From Pseudoalteromonas arctica A 37-1-2 (GTDB taxonomy: Bacteria; Pseudomonadota; Gammaproteobacteria; Enterobacterales; Alteromonadaceae), in the NCBI RefSeq assembly GCF_000238395.3, contig NZ_CP011025.1, positions 3,162,001 to 3,226,000 on the forward strand: a stretch of 64,000 nt of DNA, written 5' to 3'. The notes under the pieces are model-generated. The model was not told the origin of the DNA and searched no databases. It saw nothing but the letters and a program-made list of their open reading frames with translations. A program made the position numbers and the translations under genes. How positions within the stretch are numbered: position 1 is the first letter of the stretch; every line of letters starts with the position of its first letter. Shown here in pieces: positions 26,469 to 34,172 of this stretch.

Positions 26469-27847
26469 TAGTAATCGTCATCTACCGCTGGTCCCGCGTA
26501 ATTATCAAAGCGAGAAAATTGACCTTGGAATGTTAAACGCACTTTACCAATTGGGCCGTTACGTTGTTTACCTATGATAATTTCGGCAATACCTTTGTCA
26601 GTACTGTCTTCGTTATAAACTTCATCACGGTAAATAAACATGATTAAATCGGCATCCTGCTCTATCGACCCTGACTCACGTAAATCTGAGTTAATAGGAC
26701 GTTTATCGGCACGTTGCTCTAGCGTACGGTTAAGCTGCGAAAGCGCAACAACCGGACATTTCAGCTCTTTTGCTAGTGCTTTAAGTGAACGTGAAATTTC
26801 AGCAATTTCGAGCGTTCGGTTATCAGCAAGGCTTGGTACACGCATTAACTGCAAGTAATCGACCATGATCATACTAATGCCACCGTGGTCGCGGGCTATA
26901 CGCCTTGCACGTGAACGCACATCGGTAGGTGTTAAGCCCGACGCATCATCAACGTACATTTTACCTTTTTCCATCAACAAGCCCATTGTTGATGAAAGTC
27001 GTGCCCAATCGTCATCATCTAATTGACCAGTACGTACCTTAGTTTGGTTAATACGGCCAAGAGACGCTAACATCCTCATCATAATTTGTTCTGAAGGCAT
27101 CTCTAGCGAGTAAATTAATACTGGTTTGTCTTGAGTCATTGCAGCATGTTCTGCAAGGTTCATCGCAAAAGTGGTTTTACCCATTGATGGACGCGCTGCA
27201 ACAATAATTAAGTCAGATGGCTGTAAGCCCGTCGTCATTTTATCAAGATCGGCATAACCTGTACTCACACCCGTTACACCATCTTGTGGCGATTGATAAA
27301 GCTCTTCTATTTTATCAACGGTTTTTTCGAGGATGCTATGAATGCTTTGCGGGCCTTCATTATTTTTTGTTCGTTGCTCTGCTATTTTAAACACTTTGCT
27401 TTCGGCAAAATCGAGCAAGTCGTGACTGGTACGCCCTTCGGTGTTAAAACCTGCTTCTGCAATTTCGTTCGCTACGCCAATCATTTCACGTACAACAGCA
27501 CGTTCGCGTACAATACTTGCGTAAGCGTCAATGTTAGCAGCACTTGGCGTGTTTTTGGCTATTTCTGCTAAATAAGCAAAGCCACCAATTCCTGCAAGTT
27601 TATTATTTTTTTCTAAACTTTCAGAAATCGTGATTAAATCTATCGGATCGCCAATCTCAGCAAGTGCCGTCATCGCTTCAAAAATTAACTTATGCGTGCG
27701 GGTATAAAAATCCTGTGATACAACAAGTTCAGCTACGCGGTCAAACGCTTGGTTATCAAGCATTAAGCCACCTAAAACAGATTGTTCAGCTTCTATTGAA
27801 TGGGGAGGAACTTTAAGAGTGTCGACTTGCTTATCTGGTCTGGCCAT
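26468..27847 (-). CDS. dnaB: Replicative DNA helicase DnaB
   Basis: A 459-residue hexameric helicase that unwinds the replication fork. The N-terminal primase-interacting domain (PPHSIEAEQSVLGGLML) is followed by a RecA-like domain with Walker A AARPSMGKTTFAMN and Walker B MIMVDYLQLM. No intein interrupts it. It precedes alr with a one-base overlap. Its promoter must lie in the 110 bp after the DUF4097 gene's terminator. Confidence 0.98.
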   Translation of the reverse strand: MARPDKQVDTLKVPPHSIEAEQSVLGGLMLDNQAFDRVAELVVSQDFYTRTHKLIFEAMTALAEIGDPIDLITISESLEKNNKLAGIGGFAYLAEIAKNTPSAANIDAYASIVRERAVVREMIGVANEIAEAGFNTEGRTSHDLLDFAESKVFKIAEQRTKNNEGPQSIHSILEKTVDKIEELYQSPQDGVTGVSTGYADLDKMTTGLQPSDLIIVAARPSMGKTTFAMNLAEHAAMTQDKPVLIYSLEMPSEQIMMRMLASLGRINQTKVRTGQLDDDDWARLSSTMGLLMEKGKMYVDDASGLTPTDVRSRARRIARDHGGISMIMVDYLQLMRVPSLADNRTLEIAEISRSLKALAKELKCPVVALSQLNRTLEQRADKRPINSDLRESGSIEQDADLIMFIYRDEVYNEDSTDKGIAEIIIGKQRNGPIGKVRLTFQGQFSRFDNYAGPAVDDDY

Positions 27848-27909
27848 AACTTCACAGTAGTAAAATTGAATGGCTCTATTCTATCGACTTGAAGGGGCTG
27901 TGCAAATAG

Positions 27910-27936
27910 AAAAGCAGGAAATCTTTTCCTGCTTTT
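27910..27936 (-). terminator. Terminator of the ECF sigma/DUF4097 operon
   Basis: Stem AAAAGCAGGAAA / TTTCCTGCTTTT with a short loop, downstream of the DUF4097 gene on the minus strand. Confidence 0.8.
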
Positions 27937-27960
27937 TGTAATCGTGAAGGTGAATGAGCG

Positions 27961-28899
27961 TTATTTAATACGAAGCTCTATGCGCCCACTAATTGTATCC
28001 ATTTCAACATTAGCATTACCGCCATTAATGTTAAATTCTAAATTACTGGCTGGGCCATATTTAGCTTTATTAACTTTATCGCTAGTAATTTTATTAATGA
28101 TTTTGCCATTAGCGTGCGCTTTAATTTCAAAATTTGCAGATACGCTGTCAGGAAAGTAAAAATCACCATCGCCACTTACCGATTCAAAACGTACATCAGC
28201 GCCTTTTAAAAGCTCTTTAATATGTACTTCGGCTTCGCCATTCACCGTGTTAATACGTAGGCTTTTAATTGACGATAGCGTAAAGTCTATATCGCCATTT
28301 ACATTTTCAAGGCGCACATCATTGGCGCTTGAGGTTGATTTAATATCGCCATTAACAGCGCTAAAACGTAGCTCACCACTTGATTCTCTATCGTTAATTT
28401 CGCCATTAACGGTTTCAAATTGAATATTACCACTTAGGTTTTCTGCATTTACATCACCATTTACGGTGGTGAGCTTAATGTTGCCAGTAATATCATCTAC
28501 CGTAATTTCGCCATTAACCACGTCAACTTCAGCGCCATTTTTTAGCTCTTTCGCAGTCACCGATACATTAACTCCAGCAAACTCTAAACTACTGCTTTTA
28601 GGCATAAATATGGTTAGGCTTGAGCCATCGCCATTATTACTCCAATTTGATTTACGTGGCATTTTTACAATAAACTGAGTTTTATCGCCATTTGTTTTAA
28701 GCTCATAACCCTCGGCTTTGTCATCAAGCTCGCCAGATACTTTAAATTCGTTTTTATCCCAGCCTGTAATATGTATATCACCGCGTTGGTTTTCAATAAA
28801 AATAGTGCCGCCACTTGGTACGTCTATTTGCTTATCTATTTTTTCACCCGCTAATACCGCCAACGGAAATAAGCTCAGTCCTAATAAAATCGCTTTCAT
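27961..28899 (-). CDS. Secreted DUF4097-type beta-repeat protein
   Basis: A 312-residue exported protein (signal peptide 1-17, cleavage after VLA). The body is a series of roughly 20-residue beta repeats with a recurring (T/V)VNG(E/D)I(T/N) core: VVNGEITVDD, TVNGDVNAEN, TVNGEINDRE, AVNGDIKSTS, NVNGDIDFTL, TVNGEAEVHI. Together they form a beta-solenoid of the DUF4097 adhesin-like type. The role is unknown, probably envelope-related. It is the third gene of the sigma/anti-sigma operon, so it is likely a target or effector of that sigma factor. Confidence 0.82.
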   Translation of the reverse strand: MKAILLGLSLFPLAVLAGEKIDKQIDVPSGGTIFIENQRGDIHITGWDKNEFKVSGELDDKAEGYELKTNGDKTQFIVKMPRKSNWSNNGDGSSLTIFMPKSSSLEFAGVNVSVTAKELKNGAEVDVVNGEITVDDITGNIKLTTVNGDVNAENLSGNIQFETVNGEINDRESSGELRFSAVNGDIKSTSSANDVRLENVNGDIDFTLSSIKSLRINTVNGEAEVHIKELLKGADVRFESVSGDGDFYFPDSVSANFEIKAHANGKIINKITSDKVNKAKYGPASNLEFNINGGNANVEMDTISGRIELRIK

Positions 28900-28908
28900 G
28901 TCGTACTC

Positions 28909-29391
28909 CTAAATGTGCTGCCAACGTGGCGCGTGCACCTTGTTAATTAAATCAAGTTGTTGTTGATATATTTGCGCTAACATTGTTAGTAGCGCTTGGT
29001 TTTGTGGCTCATTTTCAAGAACTTGCTTTATTGCTTGCTCTGCGTTTTCAAGCTCTTGTAGCTGCGTTTGCCAGTTAGTGGTCAATGCTTCTTTATTTTC
29101 ATATTCAACCAACAAACTGTTTTTTTGCGCCGAAAAGTAATCACTTATAGCCACTACGGGTTGTGGCTCGGGCGCTATAACAAATAAATTTACAGCAATT
29201 AAAGCAGCTAATGTGCAGGCAGCTATTGCTGTTAGTTTTGGCCAAATAGCAGTGCCTTTTAGGTCCTGCTTATTACTAACCATTGCTCGCTCAATTCCCG
29301 CCCACAGGTCTTTTTGTGGCGTAATGTCTTTATCAAGCGTGTTTAATGACTCATTTAAATAGTCGTCAAAATTTGGTTTATTCATTTTCAT
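28909..29391 (-). CDS. Putative anti-sigma factor, single membrane helix
   Basis: A protein of about 160 residues. A short cytoplasmic N-terminal region (NKPNFDDYLNESLNTLDKD) is followed by one membrane helix (about residues 52-70, LTAIAACTLAALIAVNLFV) and a helical periplasmic tail. No HxxxCxxC zinc motif is present, so it is not a ZAS-type anti-sigma factor. The layout and place after the ECF sigma gene, with a 14-base overlap, support an anti-sigma role. The frame extends upstream inside the sigma gene; the ATG chosen is the first reasonable one (another lies six bases on). Confidence 0.7.
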   Translation of the reverse strand: MKMNKPNFDDYLNESLNTLDKDITPQKDLWAGIERAMVSNKQDLKGTAIWPKLTAIAACTLAALIAVNLFVIAPEPQPVVAISDYFSAQKNSLLVEYENKEALTTNWQTQLQELENAEQAIKQVLENEPQNQALLTMLAQIYQQQLDLINKVHAPRWQHI

Positions 29392-29926
29392 ACCACTCTT
29401 GTAGTAGCTGCCTAGCACGATGATATTGCGATTTACTTGAACCAACAGCCATACCTAACTGATCGGCTATTTCCTCGTGCCTGTAACCTTCGATTGCAAA
29501 CAACACAAACACCATACGTGCGCGTTCAGGGAGCCTTACTATTAATTTATCGAGACCATTTAAGCCTTTGCAGTCATTAGCTGATTGCTCATCCATACCG
29601 CAGTGTTCAATGCTCACTACTTTTTGCAGCCAATTTTTTTGCTTGCGTAAGTAACTAATTGCTACATTACTGGCAACGCTGTAAAGCCAAGTAGAAAACT
29701 GCGAGCGACCGTCAAATTGCGCTATTTTACGCCATACCTGTACAAACACTTCTTGGGCTGCATCTTCAGCATGCGCTTGGTCCGCTAATAAGCGTAAACA
29801 TAAACCGTAGACTCGTTTTATATGTAACTCATAAAGCGTTGTGTATGCGCCTTGATCACCTGATTTAATACGCTCAATGAGTTTAGCTTCGCATAAAGGC
29901 GTTTGTTCGGGTCTAACGTGTAACAT
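29378..29926 (-). CDS. ECF-type RNA polymerase sigma factor
   Basis: A 182-residue group-IV sigma factor with region 2 (YTTLYELHIKRVYGLCLRLL, AEDAAQEVFVQVWRKI, STWLYSVASNVAISYLRKQ) and region 4 (LPERARMVFVLFAIEGYRHEE, then ADQLGMAVGSSKSQYHRARQ). Regions 1 and 3 are absent, as in ECF factors. It heads an operon with a putative anti-sigma factor and a DUF4097 protein. A possible self-recognised promoter lies 50-77 bases upstream. The envelope signal it senses is unknown. Confidence 0.93.
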   Translation of the reverse strand: MLHVRPEQTPLCEAKLIERIKSGDQGAYTTLYELHIKRVYGLCLRLLADQAHAEDAAQEVFVQVWRKIAQFDGRSQFSTWLYSVASNVAISYLRKQKNWLQKVVSIEHCGMDEQSANDCKGLNGLDKLIVRLPERARMVFVLFAIEGYRHEEIADQLGMAVGSSKSQYHRARQLLQEWYENE

Positions 29927-29975
29927 CCGTGATGTCGCCTTTTAATTATTATTATTGAGTTAGTGTATTGATAAG

Positions 29976-30003
29976 TTAGACGTAATAACAGTTCGAAAAG
30001 GTT
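29976..30003 (-). promoter_or_regulatory. Candidate ECF-type promoter of the sigma operon
   Basis: On the minus strand AACCTTTT and CGTCTAA are placed so that AACC and CGTC are 17 bases apart. Many ECF promoters have an AAC-containing -35 and a CGTC-type -10. The start codon is about 50 bases downstream. Confidence 0.4.
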
Positions 30004-30101
30004 TAAAGGGAATGAAAAAATAATTGAATAAAAAAGGGGCTTATACGAGGTTGTATTTAACAGTGCCCTTAACTAATTAAAATTAGCCAAATTACAGACA
30101 C

Positions 30102-30130
30102 AAAAAAGCCGTGCTAATAGCACGGCTTTT
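30102..30130 (-). terminator. Terminator of the rpsF-rplI operon
   Basis: Stem AAAAGCCGTGCTA / TAGCACGGCTTTT with a T run, right after rplI on the minus strand. Confidence 0.88.
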
Positions 30131-30146
30131 GTCGCTTAATTAAAAA

Positions 30147-30599
30147 TTAAGCTTCAGCGATTACGATTACTTTAATAGTAGCCGTTACGTCTGAGTGAAC
30201 TGAAATTGATACGTCAAATTCACCTGTCTCACGGATAGTACCTAGAGGCAAACGAACTTCTGACTTAGCAACTTCAACACCAACAGCTGAGATAGCGTCA
30301 GCGATGTCACGAGTACCGATTGAACCGAATAACTTACCTTCGTCACCAGCTTTAGATACTAATGTAACTTCTGCTAATGCTTCTAGTTTTTCAGCGCGTG
30401 CTTGTGCAGCAACTAACTGTTCAGCGATTTTCGCTTCAAGTTCTGCACGACGAGCGTCAAACGTTTCAATGTTAGCTTTAGTCGCAGGAACTGCCTTACC
30501 TTGAGGGAAAAGGAAGTTACGTGCGAAACCAGATTTAACTACAACCTGTTCACCTAGGCTACCTAGGTTAGCGATCTTATCTAGTAGAATAACTTGCAT
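30147..30599 (-). CDS. rplI: 50S ribosomal protein L9
   Basis: 150 residues, close to E. coli L9 (149). The N-terminal RNA-binding domain ([34 protein letters not shown]) is joined by a long helix (about 45-75) to the C-terminal domain. It is last of the rpsF-priB-rpsR-rplI operon, with GGTGTAGAAAC before the ATG. Confidence 0.98.
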   Translation of the reverse strand: MQVILLDKIANLGSLGEQVVVKSGFARNFLFPQGKAVPATKANIETFDARRAELEAKIAEQLVAAQARAEKLEALAEVTLVSKAGDEGKLFGSIGTRDIADAISAVGVEVAKSEVRLPLGTIRETGEFDVSISVHSDVTATIKVIVIAEA

Positions 30600-30634
30600 G
30601 TTTCTACACCTTTTAAAAACTGTTAATCCGCTGC

Positions 30635-30862
30635 TTACTTATGTAAGTCAGTGTATGGAAGAAGGGCTAAGTAGCGAGCACGCTTAATAGCAGTTGCTAG
30701 CTGGCGCTGAAATTTAGCGCTAGTACCTGTGATACGGCTAGGTACGATTTTGCCACTTTCTGTAACATAGTTTCTAAGAGTAGCTAGATCTTTGTAATCG
30801 ATTTGTTTTACGCCTTCCGCTTTAAAGCGGCAGAACTTACGACGTCTGAAATAACGTGCCAT
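30635..30862 (-). CDS. rpsR: 30S ribosomal protein S18
   Basis: 75 residues with the conserved [13 protein letters not shown] start and [13 protein letters not shown] end, the same length as E. coli S18. It forms the S6:S18 pair on the 30S platform. Third in the operon. Confidence 0.98.
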   Translation of the reverse strand: MARYFRRRKFCRFKAEGVKQIDYKDLATLRNYVTESGKIVPSRITGTSAKFQRQLATAIKRARYLALLPYTDLHK

Positions 30863-30874
30863 GAGATTAATTCC

Positions 30875-31177
30875 TCAAATAATTCTTTCTATATGCTGAG
30901 CATGCAAAACCAATTGGCTAAGGCCGTTACGACCTTCGTGGCGATTTAAAAAACCACTCACTTGCAATGCCTGCCCAACGTGCAAATGTTGAGTCTGTTG
31001 TTGCATTTGCTTTCCACTGGCAACTACCTGAAGCCTCACGTAACTATTACGGTTAAGGTCTGCTTCGGTTTGCATCGATTTATGTTCTACAACAAAAATA
31101 CAATGCGGGATGCCAGCAGGGCTTTGGCTAAACTTGGGAGTTTTACAAACTACCCCAGATATAACCAGCTGATTCAT
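30875..31177 (-). CDS. priB: Primosomal replication protein N, PriB
   Basis: About 100 residues with an OB fold that binds single-stranded DNA and bridges PriA and DnaT in replication restart. NQLVISGVVCKTPKF and SPAGIPHCIFVVEHKS match PriB. An ATG five codons upstream is possible; the ATG chosen aligns with the E. coli start. It sits between rpsF and rpsR, as in enteric bacteria. Confidence 0.93.
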   Translation of the reverse strand: MNQLVISGVVCKTPKFSQSPAGIPHCIFVVEHKSMQTEADLNRNSYVRLQVVASGKQMQQQTQHLHVGQALQVSGFLNRHEGRNGLSQLVLHAQHIERII

Positions 31178-31235
31178 ATATGGGCTAACCATTATAGTAA
31201 CTGCTGATTACATGCCATGCTAGGACTCAAAACAA

Positions 31236-31577
31236 TTAAGCAGCTGGTGCTTCTTTCTTCTCTTCTCTTGCAAGAGGAGACGCTTCAGTTTCAGCAGTTT
31301 TAGTGCGGATAACTAAGTTACGAAGCACTGCATCGTTGTAGCGGAAAGTAGTTTCTAGCTCGCTGATTACTTCAGTTGGTGCTTCAACGTTCATAAGAAC
31401 ATAGTGAGCTTTATGAAGCTTGTTAATTGGGTAAGCCAATTGACGACGGCCCCAATCTTCAAGACGGTGGATAACACCACCAGCTTCAGTGATAGAACCA
31501 GTATAACGTTCGATCATACCAGCAACTTGCTCACTCTGATCTGGGTGAACCATGAATACGATTTCGTAATGACGCAT
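31236..31577 (-). CDS. rpsF: 30S ribosomal protein S6
   Basis: 113 residues. [17 protein letters not shown], the central [14 protein letters not shown] and [17 protein letters not shown] are typical. The acidic tail ([16 protein letters not shown]) resembles the region that RimK extends with glutamates in E. coli. It is the first gene of the operon. Confidence 0.98.
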   Translation of the reverse strand: MRHYEIVFMVHPDQSEQVAGMIERYTGSITEAGGVIHRLEDWGRRQLAYPINKLHKAHYVLMNVEAPTEVISELETTFRYNDAVLRNLVIRTKTAETEASPLAREEKKEAPAA

Positions 31578-31600
31578 GGATATTCCTTACGGTTAATAGA

Positions 31601-31633
31601 GCCTTCTACCGTTTCGGCCGGTCGGTTTAAGGC
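31601..31633 (-). promoter_or_regulatory. Candidate S6:S18 autoregulatory leader hairpin
   Basis: In the rpsF leader (minus strand) GCCTT-AA-ACCG and CGGT-AG-AAGGC form a stem with an internal AA/AG loop, closed by a loop containing ACCGGCCG. The S6:S18 complex of many bacteria binds a CCG-bearing hairpin in this leader, resembling its rRNA site. The hairpin lies 24 bases before the start. Confidence 0.5.
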
Positions 31634-31740
31634 AAGGAATTAATAGTTTAAAAGCCGAAATGAGTGCGCATTTTACGCTTAGACGGATAATTAAGCAAGC
31701 AGGTTTTTTAAGCTTTTATAGATAAGAGTTAAAAGGTAAT

Positions 31741-31858
31741 TATTACGAGCTTCGCTCGTCGCGTCAGCAAGCTGCTCGCCTACCGAAAAAGTTAAGCACA
31801 GAGTGCAATGTCTCTTGTAGAAGCCGAGCTTACTCGCGTGAAAAGCGATAGCTTTTAA
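31741..31858 (+). repeat. Structured repeat, copy 1 (left of the esterase gene)
   Basis: It begins with the hairpin ACGAGC-TTC-GCTCGT, then CGCGTCAGCAAGCT, CGCCTAC, a variable middle, GTAGA(A/C)GCCGA(G/A)CTT, CTCGCGTGAAAAGCG. The outer parts are partly complementary to each other, so the unit can fold as a long stem. A second copy lies at 33192-33307. Confidence 0.75.
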
Positions 31859-31954
31859 TTGCTTAAGCTTTATGTTTACCCCGAAAATATAAACATTTAC
31901 TCAAGCTTAAAGCCGTGCAATTATTAAGCAATACATTATTAAATAAGGATATTT

Positions 31955-33154
31955 ATGAAGCTCTTACTATCGCTTGTATTAATACTTACTTTTAGTACAC
32001 CATTTTTAGGCCACGCAAAAACCAATACAACTGACATAACCGTTGGTAAAAAAGTCATTCTGCAATCAAAAATACTTAACGAAGATAGGCCTATCAGAAT
32101 TTTCATACCTGAAACTGTAAAAGACGATCAGCCACTTTATGTTATTTATTTACTTGATGGTGTTGAGCACTTTCATACAGCGTCTGGTGTTATTAAATCC
32201 CTTGTTGATTACGAGCAGATACCTAACGCAATGCTCGTTGGTATTGATACAACTAACCGTGTTCGCGATTATTTACCAAAAGTACAAGGTGAACCTAAAA
32301 CAGAGTTTCAAACCTTTGTTAAAAATAAATGGCCTGACGCAGGGCAAACTGACGAGTTTTTGAAGTTTGTTTCTGACGAACTTATGCCATACATAAATTC
32401 TAACTACTCAACTAACGGCTACAACACCTTAATTGGCCACTCTAATGCTGGTACTTTGGCGCTTTATACTTTAGTTAATCAGCCTGAGTTATTTAATAAC
32501 TATATAGCTATAAGCCCAAACAGTTGGTGGAGTGATGAAGAATTAAAAAATAATATTATAAAATACACTAAAAATCCTAAAGGTGATCAGGCGTTATTTA
32601 TTAGTGTAGCAAGCGAAGGAGCACGCTTTTATACAGGCGTATTAAATACTTTGGTAAATTTAGAACAACAAACGCCCTCGCAGCTTAAATGGGAATATAA
32701 GCATTACCCCGCTTTTACTCATATGGGCACCATACTACCAGCGCTTAGCGATAGCCTAATTCACTTATTTAGCGACCTAATATTTAAGGTTACTGACGAG
32801 CACGGAAAGTTTGCTGATATATCGCTCATTACAGGTTATTACCAAGCACTTAGTGATAAGTACGGGTTTGAGCTTAAAGCTCCACAAGATGTATACGTAG
32901 AGTTTGCTCATAGCCAGCAAAAGTTTGGTAATACAGCTAAAGCTATTACAACGCTTAAACACTTTACTACCGATTACCCAAATGCAACTTATTCTCACAT
33001 GCGTTTATCGCAAGGGTACACTGCAGACAAACAGTTTAAAGAGGCTGTTACCAGTATGAAATACGCATTAGAACTTGCTAAGCAAAACTCGCGAGATCCA
33101 ATGTTAGTTGATGCGCTCAAAGATATGGTGAATGAAGCACAAGAGAATTTGTAA
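31955..33154 (+). CDS. Secreted esterase (Fes/esterase-D-like alpha/beta hydrolase) with TPR-like tail
   Basis: A 399-residue exported protein (signal peptide about 1-21). An alpha/beta-hydrolase domain of the putative esterase family (about 30-280) has the nucleophile elbow GHSNAG (Ser163) and the catalytic His256 in AFTHMGT. The C-terminal part (about 290-399) shows helix pairs like TPR repeats. Relatives include enterochelin esterase-like and S-formylglutathione hydrolase-like proteins; the substrate is unknown. AAGGA precedes the ATG. The gene is flanked on both sides by the same structured repeat, suggesting an inserted module. Confidence 0.82.
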   Translation: MKLLLSLVLILTFSTPFLGHAKTNTTDITVGKKVILQSKILNEDRPIRIFIPETVKDDQPLYVIYLLDGVEHFHTASGVIKSLVDYEQIPNAMLVGIDTTNRVRDYLPKVQGEPKTEFQTFVKNKWPDAGQTDEFLKFVSDELMPYINSNYSTNGYNTLIGHSNAGTLALYTLVNQPELFNNYIAISPNSWWSDEELKNNIIKYTKNPKGDQALFISVASEGARFYTGVLNTLVNLEQQTPSQLKWEYKHYPAFTHMGTILPALSDSLIHLFSDLIFKVTDEHGKFADISLITGYYQALSDKYGFELKAPQDVYVEFAHSQQKFGNTAKAITTLKHFTTDYPNATYSHMRLSQGYTADKQFKEAVTSMKYALELAKQNSRDPMLVDALKDMVNEAQENL

Positions 33155-33191
33155 CTGATTTAACGCAAAGCGCTTTTTAACTAACGATAGT

Positions 33192-33307
33192 AATTACGAG
33201 CTACGCTCGTCGCGTCAGCAAGCTAAACGCCTACAGGTAAAATTAAGCTCAGTGTTAAACTTTGCATGTAGACGCCGAACTTGCTCGCGTGAAAAGCGCG
33301 GCTTTAA
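33192..33307 (+). repeat. Structured repeat, copy 2 (right of the esterase gene)
   Basis: It has the same order of blocks and orientation as the copy at 31741-31858, with most differences in the middle: ACGAGC-TAC-GCTCGT, CGTCAGCAAGCT, CGCCTAC, GTAGACGCCGAACTT, GCTCGCGTGAAAAGCG. Confidence 0.75.
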
Positions 33308-33379
33308 ATATCTGTATTACAAATAAAGTGCTGTAAAGTAAACTCTATAATATAAAACATTTAATAGCCTAGGTACTAT

Positions 33380-34105
33380 ATGCTCTTCTTTAGCAAGAAA
33401 TGGATATTCCGCTCAGTTGTATTTGCTATACCGATTTTATTTGGCACTTACTCTATTTTAATTCAAAACGTGTCTATAGCTGATAAATGGAGCGCTATCG
33501 GAGGTTGGGCTGGAGGCTATACTGCCTTTATTACTTTAATATTTGCTATATACCAATATGAAAAGCTTTCAGTCACAGTTGATAAAGAAAAACTAGCTTT
33601 TCATACGATCCCCAAACTACTAAACAACTTAGATACTTTAAGAATACTGCCTATTACAGTTTTAGAAATTGATAAATGGGGTTTATATGATGAAGAGCGA
33701 GAAGATAAAGTCTCATTTATTAATAACCTCCATGAATTAAATAAAAAAAGAAGTGAAGAGCTACTTACTAAGGAAATTTTATTCGATGAATTAAACTCAC
33801 AAGTTGATAAATTAAAGTTTAAAGGTTTTCGTTTTAAAAATGAATTTGAAGAAAATCTTATTAGTCTAAAGAATGACTTTGAGGACATGTTAAAAATTGA
33901 GCAAGGTATTAAAAACACTTTAAGTGGTATAAATATCAATACAGATATTCACACGTACCGTGATTCATCTTTATTCAACTTAGAAAATGACAATAAAACA
34001 AAGATAGGACATATTATCCTACAAGGTAAATATAAATCGCTAGATGAATATATAGCCAGCCTAAGAGAAAGGCTTGTACGACTAAAAAGTGAAATAAGGT
34101 ATTGA
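33380..34105 (+). CDS. Membrane-anchored coiled-coil protein, unknown
   Basis: A 241-residue protein not recognised. Two hydrophobic segments (about 8-27 and 38-62, GGWAGGYTAFITLIFAIYQY) are followed by a long charged, helical region rich in Lys, Glu, Asn and Leu (about 65-240), probably coiled coil and cytoplasmic. It is more AT-rich than its neighbours, with many AAA, GAA and ATT codons. It sits between the structured repeat and a REP-like hairpin, outside the conserved gene order. This suggests accessory or horizontally acquired DNA. Phage-defence or signalling roles are imaginable but unsupported. Confidence 0.65.
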   Translation: MLFFSKKWIFRSVVFAIPILFGTYSILIQNVSIADKWSAIGGWAGGYTAFITLIFAIYQYEKLSVTVDKEKLAFHTIPKLLNNLDTLRILPITVLEIDKWGLYDEEREDKVSFINNLHELNKKRSEELLTKEILFDELNSQVDKLKFKGFRFKNEFEENLISLKNDFEDMLKIEQGIKNTLSGININTDIHTYRDSSLFNLENDNKTKIGHIILQGKYKSLDEYIASLRERLVRLKSEIRY

Positions 34106-34141
34106 TGCTTTTTAAATCAAGCTGATCGCTTTACTTTATCC

Positions 34142-34168
34142 GTTGGGTTTCGCTTCGCTCCACCCAAC
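34142..34168. repeat. REP-like hairpin
   Basis: GTTGGGT ... ACCCAAC around TTCGCTTCGCTCC, followed by CTAC. Hairpins of this type are scattered in many proteobacterial genomes. Here it sits between convergent genes and may stop transcription. Confidence 0.55.
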
Positions 34169-34172
34169 CTAC

